A DNA stretch of 64,000 nucleotides from Voacanga thouarsii (GCA_026120185.1 JANUWF010002051.1:434001-498000), one strand, 5' to 3'; shown: positions 47,582-59,394, counted from the first letter of the stretch. Notes: generated from the sequence alone by a model not told the origin. Made by a program: numbers and translations.

Positions 47582-48597
47582 TGTTAGAGAAACAGGGTAC
47601 CTACGAGCACAGACAGGCAACTCAACTGAACTGAACAAGCACCGCCTATACCCGACCAGGGCTCTAACAATTGCAATTATCAACTATCAACAATGTCGGC
47701 AAGGCCACACAGTCCAAACGTAATGTAACTAGATAGAATTCACACTTAATAAACAAATCAGTAGTATACCTGATTGACTTGCTCGCGGTTCTACCAGAAC
47801 GTACCTAGCGCTGGCACTTCTCTGGACAAGTTGCGCTGCAATGTACTGCTGACCGAATCACCAGTCTAATACTGGTTTGCCTTCAAGAAGCTATTCGCCC
47901 CACTCCGGTGCGATGGGTACAACGACTCTTCTTGCAGGATAAGACGGTTTCAGATCACTGTTGACGCACACCAACTGTGACCACCTCGAAAATCCCCTCA
48001 GTTCACTGGTCCCGATAAGTCAAAAATTATGGATAGCGGAGAGAGAACCGAAGCGGCGAATTTTCTCGCAGGAAGCAAAAAAAAAACACGAAAAAGTGGT
48101 TAACCCTAATGGCGGCTCTGTTCCCCCTTTTAATCTCGCCTTAGGAAAATTAAAACCCAATTCGGATTAGGAAGCCCTAATTCCCTTACCAGATTTTATG
48201 TTTCCTATTCCTTTTCAAGTTAGAGTTAATTGGACCAAATAAAAATAGAAGATTGTGAAAACATGGGCCAAGCCCGAGCCGGGCCGGGCGGGCAGCGCGT
48301 GCGTGTGGCATCCTCTATACCTTGGGCTTTTCTATTAAGTCTATAGAAAAGCCTTTTAGTATATAAAGTCTTCCACACTCCTCTATTTTTCCCATGTGGG
48401 ACTCATGTCTAACATGAGTTCCCAAATGGTTAAACACCCAACTTTAACAACATTTAATTATGGATTCCCACCATAAAAATGGTTTCTACCACAATCAAAA
48501 CAAGCTCTAACATGTCAAGAACAATTCTCATTAATTGTTTTAGGCTAATTAATAATGAGTTAACAATTATTAACTCCCAAAGTTGCCATTTTTAACA
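47582..48597 (-). repeat. Copia-B2 5' LTR
   Basis: 1016 bp, minus-strand TGTTAAAAATGGCAAC...CTCTAACA. Next to it, minus-strand GTCTTCAAGAAACTATTCTG occupies the PBS position and the gag ATG lies 40 bases downstream. Confidence 0.9.
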
Positions 48598-49565
48598 CTT
48601 TTTGCCTACTTCAGGACATTTGCACCAAGGAGATCACTGGGTGTGGTACTGAGAGAGAAGGGGCTATATTATAAGGATGACTTTAGTCCTGGTCGTGCTA
48701 ATATGATAAGCCACGTGGTTTATACAAAGGAGAAACAGATTTGGTTATAGCACCATCGCTTGGGACACCCATCCTTCAGTTATATGAAATATTTGGTGCC
48801 TAAGTTATTTTCTAGTTTGCATAATACAGACTTGAAATGTGATACCTGCATTTTAGCTAAGAGTCACCGTGTACCTTTCCCAAGTAACTTAAATAAAAGT
48901 CGTACTGCTTTTGCCTTGATTCACTATGATGTTTAGACAGTTTAGGGACCCTCCCCGATTACTACTACCCTTGGTTATCGCTGGTTTGTAACGTTTGTGG
49001 ATCACTGCACTCGAATGACTTGGTTGTATTTGTTGAAACGTAAAGATGAGGTATTTGGTGTGTTTAAGGCATTTCATGCTATGGTTCAAACTCAATTTTC
49101 TGCCAAACTTCGAATCCTTTGGTCTGATAACGATAGGGAATATGCTAATCATACTTTCCAAAATTACTTCCGGAAGCATGGCCTTCTCCGGGAAACATCA
49201 TGTGCCCAAATACCACAATAAAATGGCATCACTAAATGGAAGAATAAACATATTGATCGAAGAAAATATGCTAAGTAAATATTAGGCTAATGCAGTTACT
49301 ACATCAGTTTACTTATTAAATAGAATGCCCTCAAGAGTGTTGGACTTCAAGACTCCATTGCAGATTCTATCTCACTATTTTACCTTGTCATCTATGTTGT
49401 TGCTTCCTCCACATATATTTGGTTGTGTGGCCTTTGTTCATCTTCATAAGAATCAGCGCACTAAGCTTGACCCTTGTGCCGTTTGCTATATTTTTCTGGG
49501 ATATGCTACGCAACAAAAAGGATACCATTGCTATGATCCTATCTCCAAGCGCACAAGATGCTGTA
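48598..49565 (+). pseudogene. Copia-A GAG-pre-integrase and integrase
   Basis: Begins at the ctttt TSD and continues Copia-A. It has LYYKDDFSPGRANMI, then HHRLGHPSFSYMKYLVP with the zinc-binding C..C partner CDTCILAKSHRVPF. The integrase core follows: GYRWFVTFVDHCTRMTWLYL (first catalytic Asp) and ILWSDNDREYANHTF (second Asp). The E-containing motif is degraded around 49220. Bases 49410-49562 give the region after the core (YATQQKGYHCYDPISKRT). Several stops. The CACTA insertion cuts it at 49565, and the sequence resumes at 57100. Confidence 0.8.
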
Positions 49566-50345
49566 CACTACAAGAAAAATGAATTTCCACAACCATTGAA
49601 TTTCGTGGGAAAATGTGGATTTGGTCGTAAATGATCAATTGCAACGGAAAAATGCCCGTTGCTATTGAAGGGGGTTGCAATTGCCTTTGCAACTATAAAC
49701 ACCATCGCAAGGATATATTTTTCACAGAAAATGTCTCTTTTTACAACTATTTTTTTCGTTGTCCAAACTAAATACAACGGTTCTTTTTCATTCCATGGCC
49801 GTTGCAAATAGACTTTTTTTAATAGATTTTGTTTGTCATAAATACAATTATTACTTGTTGCAAATATTTAATATTATAATTAATTTTTATTTTAAAATAA
49901 ATATTTAATTAATTCCCATCACTTTTAAATGTATCCCTACTTCTATGCATTTCAAAATTGTACGTTGCATAATTTCTGACACTTATTATATAAGTGTGCC
50001 TAATTTTACGACACTTTTATTTGCTAGTGTTGCCTAATTTACTAATATTTATTATATAAATTTTTTATGACACATTTTGTATAAGCGTCTCCAAATTAGC
50101 AACCAAAGATTACACTTGAGTTCCCTTTTTTGCTACACTATGATTATGTAACGTCCCAAATTTGGCGACACTTTTTTATATAAATGTCCTTAAAATGATG
50201 ACATGTAATTATGACTCAGTCCCTTTTTAGTGACGAAATAACCCATAACATCCCAAAAAAATGTCCCCAAATTACGACGTATAAGTATGATTGCGTCCCT
50301 TTTTCACAACACTAATTTTTTCGTAGTGTCCCAGAATCTAGCATA
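49566..50345. repeat. Subterminal repeat region of the CACTA element
   Basis: About 780 bp with many short recurring units, for example GACACTTATTATATAAGTGT, ACGACACTTTTATTTGCTAGTG, GGCGACACTTTTTTATATAA, and TCCCTTTTT...ACACTAA. Such degenerate subterminal repeats are typical transposase-binding regions of CACTA elements. The opposite end (about 56150-57090) is equally AT-rich with weaker repeats. Confidence 0.6.
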
Positions 50346-50711
50346 AGTTTTTTTTCAATATTTCTCAAAATTTATGATTACTATTGTGACATATGATTCC
50401 AGTAGGCATTCTACAATCTCATTAGCAGGGTGGCCAAACATATTTACAAATTTAATCTTGTGCAGAAATCCTATGCAGAATCCTCAAAACAGAATAGAAA
50501 GAAGAATAAAAATTTGTTGTAAAGGAAGCAGCTTTCCCCCTTGTATTTGTGTTAAAAATTTATTGGAAAGGAAGAACAAGGCTTTGCATAAAGTACTAGT
50601 TCCAAAGCTTAATAATCTAAAGACAAAATAAATCCACTTTGACAAATTAAAACCACAATTGTTCTTGCTAACAGTAAGATAAGAAACCCAAAAGAAGCAA
50701 ACAACAAAAGC

Positions 50712-50840
50712 TTAGTCAAAGTCCTCATTCAAAAGAGCAGCATCGTTGACACCGATAGGAGCAAAACCATCATTATCCATGGCACCATCCATGTCACCAC
50801 CAGCACCTTTGTACATCTTTGCAATTATGGGGTTGAAATT
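50712..50840 (-). pseudogene. Captured HSP70-like C-terminal fragment
   Basis: The minus strand from 50840 to the TAA at 50712-50714 encodes NPIIAKMYKGAGGDMDGAMD followed by a short acidic tail ending LLNEDFD. The NPIIAKMYQGAGGDM signature is characteristic of the extreme C-terminus of cytosolic plant HSP70, whose usual end is EEVD; here it is EDFD. Only about 42 codons are recognisable and the upstream HSP70 domains are absent. It lies just downstream of the villin fragments in the same orientation. A chimeric last exon is possible. The identification rests on this one motif. Confidence 0.55.
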
Positions 50841-51111
50841 ATGGTAATCATGTTTTCATTTTATATTTCATGTCCTGCAAGAAGAAATAAAAATTCAGTT
50901 CCAACTTAGCAACTCAAAAAATTGTCCAAAATAACTTCTTAACTTGCAGAATAGTCTTTTGCTTCAAATGCTATAGATATTATTTATAAGTCAAATTTCA
51001 TCACATGGTTTGCTGTATAGGAATACTTCACATACTAGTAATGCAGAAAAGAAGAAAATTTGGTAAATTAGTCCATCTATCAATAAAAGTGATAGGATAA
51101 TCAATCAACCA

Positions 51112-53862
51112 ACCTCTCTCCTTTTGAAGTCCATGCCAATGACAAGGTTCTCTGATTTAGCCTTGAGCTATTCATAACTAAATATGGTTTGGGTACTTTC
51201 ATTGCCATTCTCATCTTGCTCTGGCTCTGTTTCTGGTTCTAGCTCTGGCTTTAGTTCTGAAGCCTCTCCATTGGTCTGATTTGCCTCAGTATCCTAGACT
51301 TCTGAAGCTTCTTTAGAACCTTTAGCTTCTATAGGAGCATTTTCATTTTTGGATTCTCCTACAAGCAGGGGTAAAATATATCATATGCTTAAAAACTCTT
51401 ACATCCTAGGCAATGACAAAACAGATGGTGATTTAAGCACAACAAGAAAACCTATGCCATCTCACTCATTCAGAGGTTCAAGTAGCAAATGCCTCATCAC
51501 TGGCAACCCTTTGCAAGATAATAGTCACAAGCCTACCAAATGACCTACATGCTATGGATAGATAGATAGATTCAATATATGCAGTTTTTTAATGTGCTCT
51601 TTTCCAAGAAAAGAGTACAATATTTGTGGCAGATGGTCTTACAGTTTCCATTATTAATGTAGCAACTGCAGCAGCTCTTTATTATCCCTAACCTGGTCCA
51701 GCTAACCTTGTTGTAGAAGAAGCTTTGGGGTAGAAGTCGAATTAAATGTAGAATTTAGGGCAACTAAGGCTAAAGCTCTTTGAGTTGGTCCTCCCTGATT
51801 TGTTCCATTGGTCCTATCCTAGTTATGAGAAAATCAAAATGAACAAAGAGACACAAATAAGAGGTACAAGCAAAAGATGAAATTTCCTAGAATTTATTTC
51901 CCTTGACTAGGGAAATAACATAAATTTTATGTAAAACAGTCACATCTTGTTTTTCAAAATCACACACTTCTAACCTATAACAATAAGGATGGATGACAAA
52001 ATGCAGCAAGAGAGAGATAAACTATAAGCTAGTTCATTTACATCCAATCTAATTCTGTACAACTGTTAGATACAGATGCTGCCTTCTAGATATTACTTCC
52101 CAATAAATAATTAAAAAGATAGAGGAATACAGGGACTATGGTGAAGGAAAAGATCTTGGGAACAAGAAGTCAAGTATGAAAGCCAACATTGAATGGATAG
52201 ACTAGCATATAACCAAGGATGACGAAATAACAAGGGCTAAAACTTTGAGCCTGTAAAAGAAACAGGCCCAAGTAACTATTTATAAAGATTCAAGACAGGG
52301 GTAATGTCTACAGCAAAGTGCTAGGAGGTGACAATGCAGGTCCTCTTTGAGAACGTATTACACATTTCATAGATAAGGCACCATGGGATTGCAGCCCATG
52401 GTGTGAAAGGCCATTATTTCCATATAGCAGTATACTTCATACAAAAAACTCAATAGATGACGTGTTCACAAATGTAACACAAACTAGGCCATTCAATCCT
52501 AAAAGGAATAAACATCAGATGTATAAGTATGCCAAAGGAAAGGATGAAGTCAACACATTAAACGCCATTAATAAATAACTTATAAAATGAAAATCATAGC
52601 AGGTTGCCTCTCAATGGTCCTAAAGTAAGAAACAAAAGAATAATGCAATAGACCAAGATAGGGAAATGGATTTCCAACATCTTGAAAATATAAAACACAT
52701 GGAAGCATCTTATATAAATTCTCAGTAAGCATTTACCTTTGCAGCATGAATAGTCCCAAATAACAGCATAACCTTCTTTTGGAATAAGGTTCCATGTGCC
52801 TGTTACATGAAAAATAAAATGTTGTACCATGCTAATAAAAAAAAAATTGATTTTCATGCAATGGGTGAGAAGGAAAATGTTCACCAATATGGCTGACACA
52901 AGTAAAACAAGACCACGTAGCAATGCTGTGAAAGTTACTTCCCAAATTGAGCATGTTGGCTCGAGTTCTATCAACACATTAGGCATCTTATTAGAGTCTA
53001 GCCAAATCTTTTGTTTAGTGTACACAACACAATTTTTCACGCCATTTATAAAAGAAAAAGTCCAAGTTCTCTCCAGGCTATCAACAGTTTTTAAGCTGTT
53101 TTTCAACAAGGAATAGACTAATTGTACGAAGAAAGAAATCTAGCTACAGAATTTAAAAGGAGATTTATTTTGAAAAATAACATAGCTTTTGCTGGATCCC
53201 ATGAAAAATATGTTGTGAAGAAGCAAAACTCATTTCCTTCTGCCACTTTGTACAGTGGGACCTTTGGAGACAGCCTCTCCAAAGATGCAACCAGTTGTAC
53301 ATATTTCTGTAATAAACTTTAGAGATTAATGAAGAAGAAAAATACAAGATTACCTATAGAAATTAACAAATGTCAGTAGCAAATCAAGCAATAACTGGCT
53401 AAAGAATTGAGTAAAACAACAAACAAAAGCTACCTATCCAATTTAAAACGCATTTTGCTTTTCCTTGGAGTCTACCGACTGAGTAACCCAGCTGAAGACT
53501 TCAGCATGTGTGTCAAGAATCAAGGTATCTTCAGTCAACAGATTGTCTTGTGAGAATTTTTAGATTTTTTCAACCTACATAAATCATCCTCATTAGATAC
53601 AGCTATATGCTCAAAGCTGATTGCAAGTTAAATTTTCTAAAAAATAACACGCAATGGAAAAATGATTAAAAAACAGTTTTGAGCTTTCAAAATCGAAAAA
53701 AAAAATCCATATTAAAACATGAGAAACAACAATCATAGGAAGAAAATTGCTACCTTTGTTAAATGAGAATGAGAACAAGTGCGGATCCCTGAACACCTCC
53801 GGAGCTACTTTCTTACTTGTATAATTTTGCTTCCCTCCAAAAGCAAACTAGAAAGTTGAACT
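51112..53862 (-). pseudogene. Captured villin gene fragment (C-terminal exons with introns)
   Basis: Villins are actin-bundling proteins with six gelsolin domains and a headpiece. The minus strand shows, in order, pieces of a plant villin C-terminus. Exon at about 53862-53755: GGKQNYTSKKVAPEVFRDPH, then LFSFSFNK, followed by a GT donor. Exon 53576-53441: [20 protein letters not shown], then [17 protein letters not shown]. Exon 53306-53150: [20 protein letters not shown], then [20 protein letters not shown], after a TTACAG acceptor. About 51840-51640: GGPTQRALALVALNSTFN. About 51370-51112: acidic linker, then EQDENGNESTQTIFSYE, LKAKSENLVIGMDFKRRE, the headpiece entry. Stops are visible (TAA in I-Y-N and F-E-I-G positions of the second exon; stops in the linker), so it is not a working villin. 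Gelsolin domains 1-4 and the headpiece core are not found. Confidence 0.85.
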
Positions 53863-56150
53863 CTCAATTCCTTCTTTACTTTGCTTCAGAGTAACTCCCG
53901 GCTAAAAGTGTATAAAAATGAATCTCGGTTTTGTTATTTATAGCTGAGAGAAATTCAATGATATTCTTATTCATCACAGAAAATAATCGAATATATAACC
54001 TATATGCCATGAAAAATCATTAACATAAACATGTGAACGTGTCAAAATCTGCTTGTGTTTCTGATAAGCAGCTTAAAAACTTAAAAAACGGAATTGCACC
54101 ACAAAGTGTAGCATTTGTTTTGGACAAACACAAGTTTTGGCTATGTAGACAACTTTGTTATCTTCTTAAACAAAATGAAAGCTACATAAAAATTCCACAA
54201 AGGAGTTAAAACTTGTGAGATAGTTCTCATGACATCATTATATCTACTTAATGCAAGCTTCTTGAAAGTCTCAAATCTAATCATGTCAAGGAAGAAAGAG
54301 AGAAAGGAAAAAGAGCCTTAAATCTAACGATTATACATCTACTTCTCTTCACCTTGTTACTTCATTTCTTCCTCAACTACTATGTTTATCTACTAGCTAG
54401 CTGGATTTGCAACTACCATAAATCATAGATGTAGCCTCTGCAAACCGAGGCTACACTAAGGATTGTTCAAGTTGCTTGGCCCTCTACATATTCTCTTCAA
54501 TATTTGACTCTTTATTCTATCACTTTGGTACAAAAAGCTACCAACTTATGATCTTATCATCAATAATGCAATTTTAAGTTTGGTCTATCGGTTTTCTTGA
54601 ACAGAAATTGAAGCTATGAATCATTTGGTTGAGTTGGAAATGGCATATTGGCATTTTATATGTAATATTGAAACCTTTCTAAGTTTTACTCAAAGAATAC
54701 ATATAGATTTTAACCCAAAAAATAGAAGCAAAAGAATATTTACAGATGCTTGATGTGTTAAAATCTTATATGAACCTAATGGATGAGACAAAATGATTCC
54801 ATGATAAGTATATTGATAGATTTTATTACTATTTTGCTTGAACTCTCCATCCCAGTTTGCCAAATTAGTATAGCAACAGATACAGGAAGCATAAAAGTTA
54901 AACTTTCAAAAGAGAAATTGCAATAGACACCATATTCAGTCACCTATTTGGTTGCTTTTGTAATATGGTTAAGGACATGTCCTTAAATAAATGTACATTT
55001 ATTTAAAGCATCTCCAGTGCTCAGGGTTTTGAAGTTTTGCTTATATTAGTTTAGGACCTTGAGTCCTACCCCAAAATTTTATGCGGCTTTTTTTTTTCCA
55101 AGAGCAAAAATTAGTATTAGCAATTGTATAATAAAGCCATAGTTCTGGCAACATGTAAATGGAATCAAGAACTTCCCCATATGTATCAAAATGAAGATTA
55201 AACAAATTCGAGCAAAAAAAAAAAAAAAATGCAGCAATAGTAAAAACCCTCTGCAATAGAGAAGAAATTCACAGCAATTTTGAAACATTTCTATAATGCT
55301 GAAGAAAAATGGCTAAGAAGCTAAGGAAGCATCCCCAAAAAAGAAGATTGAAACAAAAGTTTAAGTTTTAGGATCAAATTTGGGAGATTAAAATGCAGAA
55401 ATTATATGAATTTTCTCACTAAATGCAGAAATTATATGAATTTTCTCTATAATTAGAAATGCCATTCTCATAACTTATTAGAACCTATCAAATATAAAAC
55501 AGCCCTAGTCATATCCCCTGCAATTTTCCTAACCTAACCAATCCTAAAATCAGCCAGACATGGAAGAAAATAAAACATTCTCAAATCAAAATTTTTTTCC
55601 ATACCTCTTAGGAAGAAGAATGTTTAGCTGTACCTAACCTTTCTACCAAGAGAAAAAAAACAAAAATGAAAATTCCAACTTTACTCTAACTCTCATAACT
55701 GCAAAGCTGAAAATGTTACTGCCATCCGCCACCCAACCATCTACAGGTGGCATAAATTTTATTCATATAAAAAATAAATAAAAATAAAAATCACAAAATC
55801 CCAGCCTCAATTTCATAATACAACATTAAAGCAAAGCAAGAATAGAAATTAAATTGGAGAGAAGGGATAAAAAACTTACTTAGCTAATGGAGAAGGAAGA
55901 TGGTAGCCACTATTACTATTCTCCGTAGAAAGAAATCAAGGGTAGCGGTGTCTTCTGAGGAAACAGAGTAGAGGTAAGGCGCTCGAGATAAAATATTGCA
56001 GTGTAGACGAAGCTAAATTAAGGGAGGGGGGAAGGTAGAGATCGGAGGAAGAAAATGATAATCCATGAAAAGGAATGGTGAAGTTGTGAAACAGAAAGGA
56101 ATGTAGACAAAATTTGGTGCAAAAATATATGGGGAAAAAATTTTGGCGCC
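53863..56150. other. CACTA interior without recognised coding sequence
   Basis: 2.3 kb of AT-rich sequence with poly-A/T runs. A short tandem repeat of AAATGCAGAAATTATATGAA lies at about 55391-55443. Bases 55880-56050 look like a gene 5' leader (purine-rich, GGGAGGGGGGAAGG), possibly the captured promoter end, but no exon was recognised. Confidence 0.35.
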
Positions 56151-57096
56151 TCTTTAATTAGCACCTTTAGCTTTTCATATTTTTCTTTTAAATTAATAAA
56201 ATTAGATTTGAGAACTTAACTTTTCTTTTATTTTCTTCTTCTAAATAAAATTATACTTAAGATTTTTTATGAGAAAATTATATTTGAGTTATGAATATAT
56301 TATAACATATAATAAATGTTATTAAATATATTTATTGTCACACTTAATTTTAGATTATTTCAAAATTATAATAATTAGTTATATTTGTAATATGTGAAAA
56401 GTAAATATCATAATAATTATTTATTTTAACACTTAAAAAAATATGCCATTAAAAGTATGTTACGAAAACCATTTTTTGTTGCTGTGTGGCTAGTTCTTAG
56501 TTCTTTTTAGTTTTTTTTTTTTTATTTACTCATTGAATTAAGCAATTTTTTTTAATACAATTGGTGGGTATTTCACAGCATCTTTGTATATGTGTAAACA
56601 TTTCGTAAATAATATTTTTAACAAATTAATAATTTTTTTACATTTTATAAGTGCAAAAATTTTTTTGAAACCTTTTTAATATGTATTGTTATAGTACTCT
56701 GTTTTTCCCCACAAATAAATGGATAATTGCGTGACTTAATTAATATTTATTTTTAAATCATTGAGTTAATAAACATTATTAATTTTAAATTTGTTTTTAA
56801 ATTCTCTTAATGTTTATTTTTTAAACGTGCTTTAAATTAAATTATGAATATCAATATTCAAAATTATAATCCCCACCATTTTCTTCATTGCAAAAGGTTA
56901 CCATTTTGGTCATAAATAAAGATGGTTTATACAACCACATACTTCGATTGCAGTTGGTTAATTTTTGCTGCATGATATTAAAAGTTCGTGATATTTGCAA
57001 TGGATATTTTTTTTGGACCTAATTTAGTGCTCATTTACAACTAAAATTCATCCGACATAAATAATATAGTTGTGAAAATCCCTTTTTCTTGTAGTG

Positions 57097-59184
57097 GTAA
57101 GAAGAGCAGAATTGGTTTCATGAAGAGCAGCAACATGAATGAGTTATTTCAACTGGCTCATTACAAGGAGATACCAAGAAAGAACACAGCCTTGTAACCA
57201 GTGGTATTGTGTTTTGACAAAACATGAGCATGCCAATATATTAGTTGGAGAATGCAAAATGAGTGTTATGGATGGTGAAATAGATAAATTGGAGCATAGC
57301 GATGTTTTGCTCAAGGATGATGAACCTGAAACAGATGAAAATACAATATGTGAGGATGCCAAACCTGAAACTGCTCTTGAAGGGACCCTTCTCTCTATAC
57401 ACAATGCCCATGCTCCTGATATTAAAAATAATCCAGAGGTAAGCACTTTATTACCATCTCAGATTCACCATTTAAACACTCCTCCAGGTTACAATTTACC
57501 CTTCAGACATAATCGGGGCAAACCTCCAACCCAATACTTTTTGGAGATTGAAGGAAAAAAATCGAAGTATCCAATTGTAAACCATGTGAGTACTCAAAGA
57601 CTCTCTGAGCCTCTCAAGGCTTTTGTGAAGAATCTATCCTCTCCTAATGTTCCAAATGGAGTATTCGAAGCCTTGGCGGATCCAAAGTGGGCTCGAGCAA
57701 TAAAAGAAGAAATGGATGCACTGTAGAAAAATAATACATGGGAGCTTGTCCCATTGCCAAAAGGGAAGAAGTTAGTTGGGTGTAAATGGGTGTTTTCCAT
57801 TAAATATAGAGTAGATGGGTCCATCGAGAGGTACAAGGCGAGGCTTGTGGCAAAAGGGTATAACAGACATATGGAATAGACTATTAAGAGATATTTTTCC
57901 AGTGGCAAAGCTTAATACAATACGAGTCTCATTGTCTTTAGCAGCAAACTTAGATTGGCCATTGCACCAATTCGGTGTGAAGAATGCTTTTCTCTACGGT
58001 GATCTACAGGAAGAGGTGTATATGGATATTCCACCAAGATACAGTGTACAGTCAAATGAGAGGGTTGTGTGTAAGCTACGATGGACTCAATATGGATTAA
58101 AGCAATCACCCCAAGCTTGGTTCGGAAGGTTTAGTCTGGCCATGAGAAAATATGGCTTCAAACAAAGTAACTTTGATCATACCCTTTTTTGAAGCACCAA
58201 CGAGGGAAGGTAACAACATTACTAGTCTATGTTGATGACATAATTATCACAGGGAATGATCTAGAAGAGGTTTTTGGGCTTCAAGATAAATTAGCTACTG
58301 AATTTGAAATGAAGAGTCTAGGGGAACTCAAATACTTTCTTGGAATTGAGGTGGCCAGATCAAAGCAAGGTATTTTTCTTTGCCAAAGAAAGTATGTTCT
58401 TGACTTGTTAGCTAAAGTTGGGCTGCTTGACTGTAAGCCAGCCAATACACCTATGGTTTAGAATCACAAACTAGGAGAACGTTCACGTCATGCTCTACCC
58501 GATAAAGAATGATACCAACAAATAGTGGGGAAGCTGATTTACTTGTCACATACTCACTTTGATATAGCTTATGCAGTCAGTGTAGTGGGGCAGTTTATGC
58601 ATTCTCCTAGCGAAGAACATATGATTGCAGTCATACGGATACTTCGATACCTAAAATCTGCCCTAGGGAAATGAGTGTTGCTCTGGAAGAATGGTCATCT
58701 AGACATTTCTGGCTATACAGATGTAGACTGGGCAAGAAACGTCCTCGATAGAAAGTCCACATCAGGCTACTTCACATTTGTGGGTGGAAACTTGGTCACA
58801 TGGAGGACTAAGAAACAAAAGGTTGTGGTACCATCAAGTGCTGAAGCAGAGTTTAGAGGAATGGCTAAAGGACTTCGTGAACTTCTATGGCTTAAAAGGC
58901 TATTGACTGAAATTGGCTTTACTCCTAAAACTGAAATGAAGTTGTTTTGTGATAATAAGGCAGTCATAGACATTTCTCATAATTCTATACAACATGATCA
59001 TACAAAGCATATTGAAGTGGATCGACACTTCATTAAGCAGAATCTTGAAGAAAAGATAATTCAATTCCAATTTGTCAAAACTGAAGACCAATTGGCAGAT
59101 ATTCTTACCAAGGTTGTTGTAAGCAAAAGTTTCCACAACTCACTTGATAAGTTGGGCATTCGAGATATCTTCGCAGCAACTTAA
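57097..59184 (+). pseudogene. Copia-A linker, reverse transcriptase and RNase H
   Basis: Begins at the gta TSD; linker to 57480. RT is preceded by SPNVPNGVFEALADPKWARA, then after a stop at 57724 WELVPLPKGKKLVGCKWVFS and [11 protein letters not shown] small deletion/frameshift near 57862 removes the usual GIDY..TF. Then [40 protein letters not shown], a stop at 58190, LLVYVDDIIITGND (YVDD at 58228-58239), and LGELKYFLGIEVARS. Stops at 58459, 58510 and 58672 follow. RNase H is open from 58675 (DISGYTDVDWARNVLDRKST, LFCDNKAVIDISHN, HIEVDRHFIKQNL) to the natural end IRDIFAAT and TAA at 59182. Non-functional but clear. Confidence 0.85.
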
Positions 59185-59191
59185 GGGGGAG
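59183..59191 (+). other. Copia-A polypurine tract
   Basis: AAGGGGGAG overlaps the pol stop codon and immediately precedes the 3' LTR. Confidence 0.85.
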
Positions 59192-59394
59192 TGTTGGCGT
59201 GAGCTGTATATTATTCTGTATCAAGCAATTATAGGAGGAAATACTGTATATTGCTCATATTAAGGAAATTACCTAATTATGGTGATACTGTTGATATTAG
59301 CCATATGTAGAGTCTCTATGTCTGTACTTTTAGGTATAAAAACCACACCTAAGTTTTAATAAAGAGTGATTCTTTCTAATCCTTTTTTGTATCA
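59192..59394 (+). repeat. Copia-A 3' LTR
   Basis: TGTTGGCGTGAGC...TTTGTATCA, 203 bp; same length as the 5' LTR with about 13 substitutions and no indel by hand alignment. Confidence 0.9.

Larger units (their letters stand above)
41864..48597 (-). mobile_element. Copia-B2: full-length copia element, TSD ctttt, inside Copia-A pol
   Basis: 6734 bp, with TSD ctttt at 41859-41863 and 48598-48602. It is the same family as Copia-B1 but inverted: gag starts at 47541 on the minus strand. The 5' LTR is 47582-48597 and the 3' LTR 41864-42920. A polypurine tract on the minus strand (GATTTGTGGGGGAT, 42921-42934) precedes the 3' LTR. Coding sequence is much better kept than in B1 (frames of 657 and 589 codons), with only a few lesions between them. 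Confidence 0.92.
49566..57096. mobile_element. CACTA transposon with captured gene fragments (Pack-CACTA), TSD gta
   Basis: 7531 bp bounded by CACTACAAGAAAAA and TTTTTCTTGTAGTG, perfect over 14 bp and similar further in (ATTTCCACAAC against ATTTTCACAAC). Flanking 3-bp duplications gta lie at 49563-49565 and 57097-57099. CACTA ends and a 3-bp TSD are diagnostic of the En/Spm (CMC) superfamily. I find no transposase (TnpD/TNP2-like) or TnpA coding sequence, so it is non-autonomous. The interior holds minus-strand fragments of a plant villin gene (51112-53862) and an HSP70-like C-terminus (50712-50840), with introns still present. This indicates capture at the DNA level. It interrupts Copia-A and is therefore younger than it. 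Confidence 0.9.
33778..59394 (+). mobile_element. Copia-A: Ty1-copia element with intact TSD, carrying three nested insertions
   Basis: Matching 203-bp LTRs (33778-33980 and 59192-59394) are flanked by the same 5 bp ataat (33773-33777 and 59395-59399). They therefore bound a single insertion although they are 25.6 kb apart. Removing Copia-B1 (34475-40861), Copia-B2 (41864-48597) and the CACTA element (49566-57096) leaves a normal element of about 5 kb with PBS, gag, protease, integrase, RT and RNase H in order on +. Each insertion has its own TSD. The LTRs differ at about 13 of 203 positions by my hand count (about 94% identity), so Copia-A is old relative to its passengers. Confidence 0.9.

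Noticed and set aside
34475..48597. Interpreting the two Copia-B copies as one rearranged element
   Set aside because: Each has its own pair of LTRs and its own distinct TSD (cttcc, ctttt), so they are independent insertions.
52594..53109. 171-codon minus-strand ORF in the CACTA element as a transposase or villin exon
   Set aside because: Hydrophobic, no transposase motif, and its wording does not match villin. Part of it (GTWNLIPKEGYAVIWDY) looks protein-like, but I could not place it.
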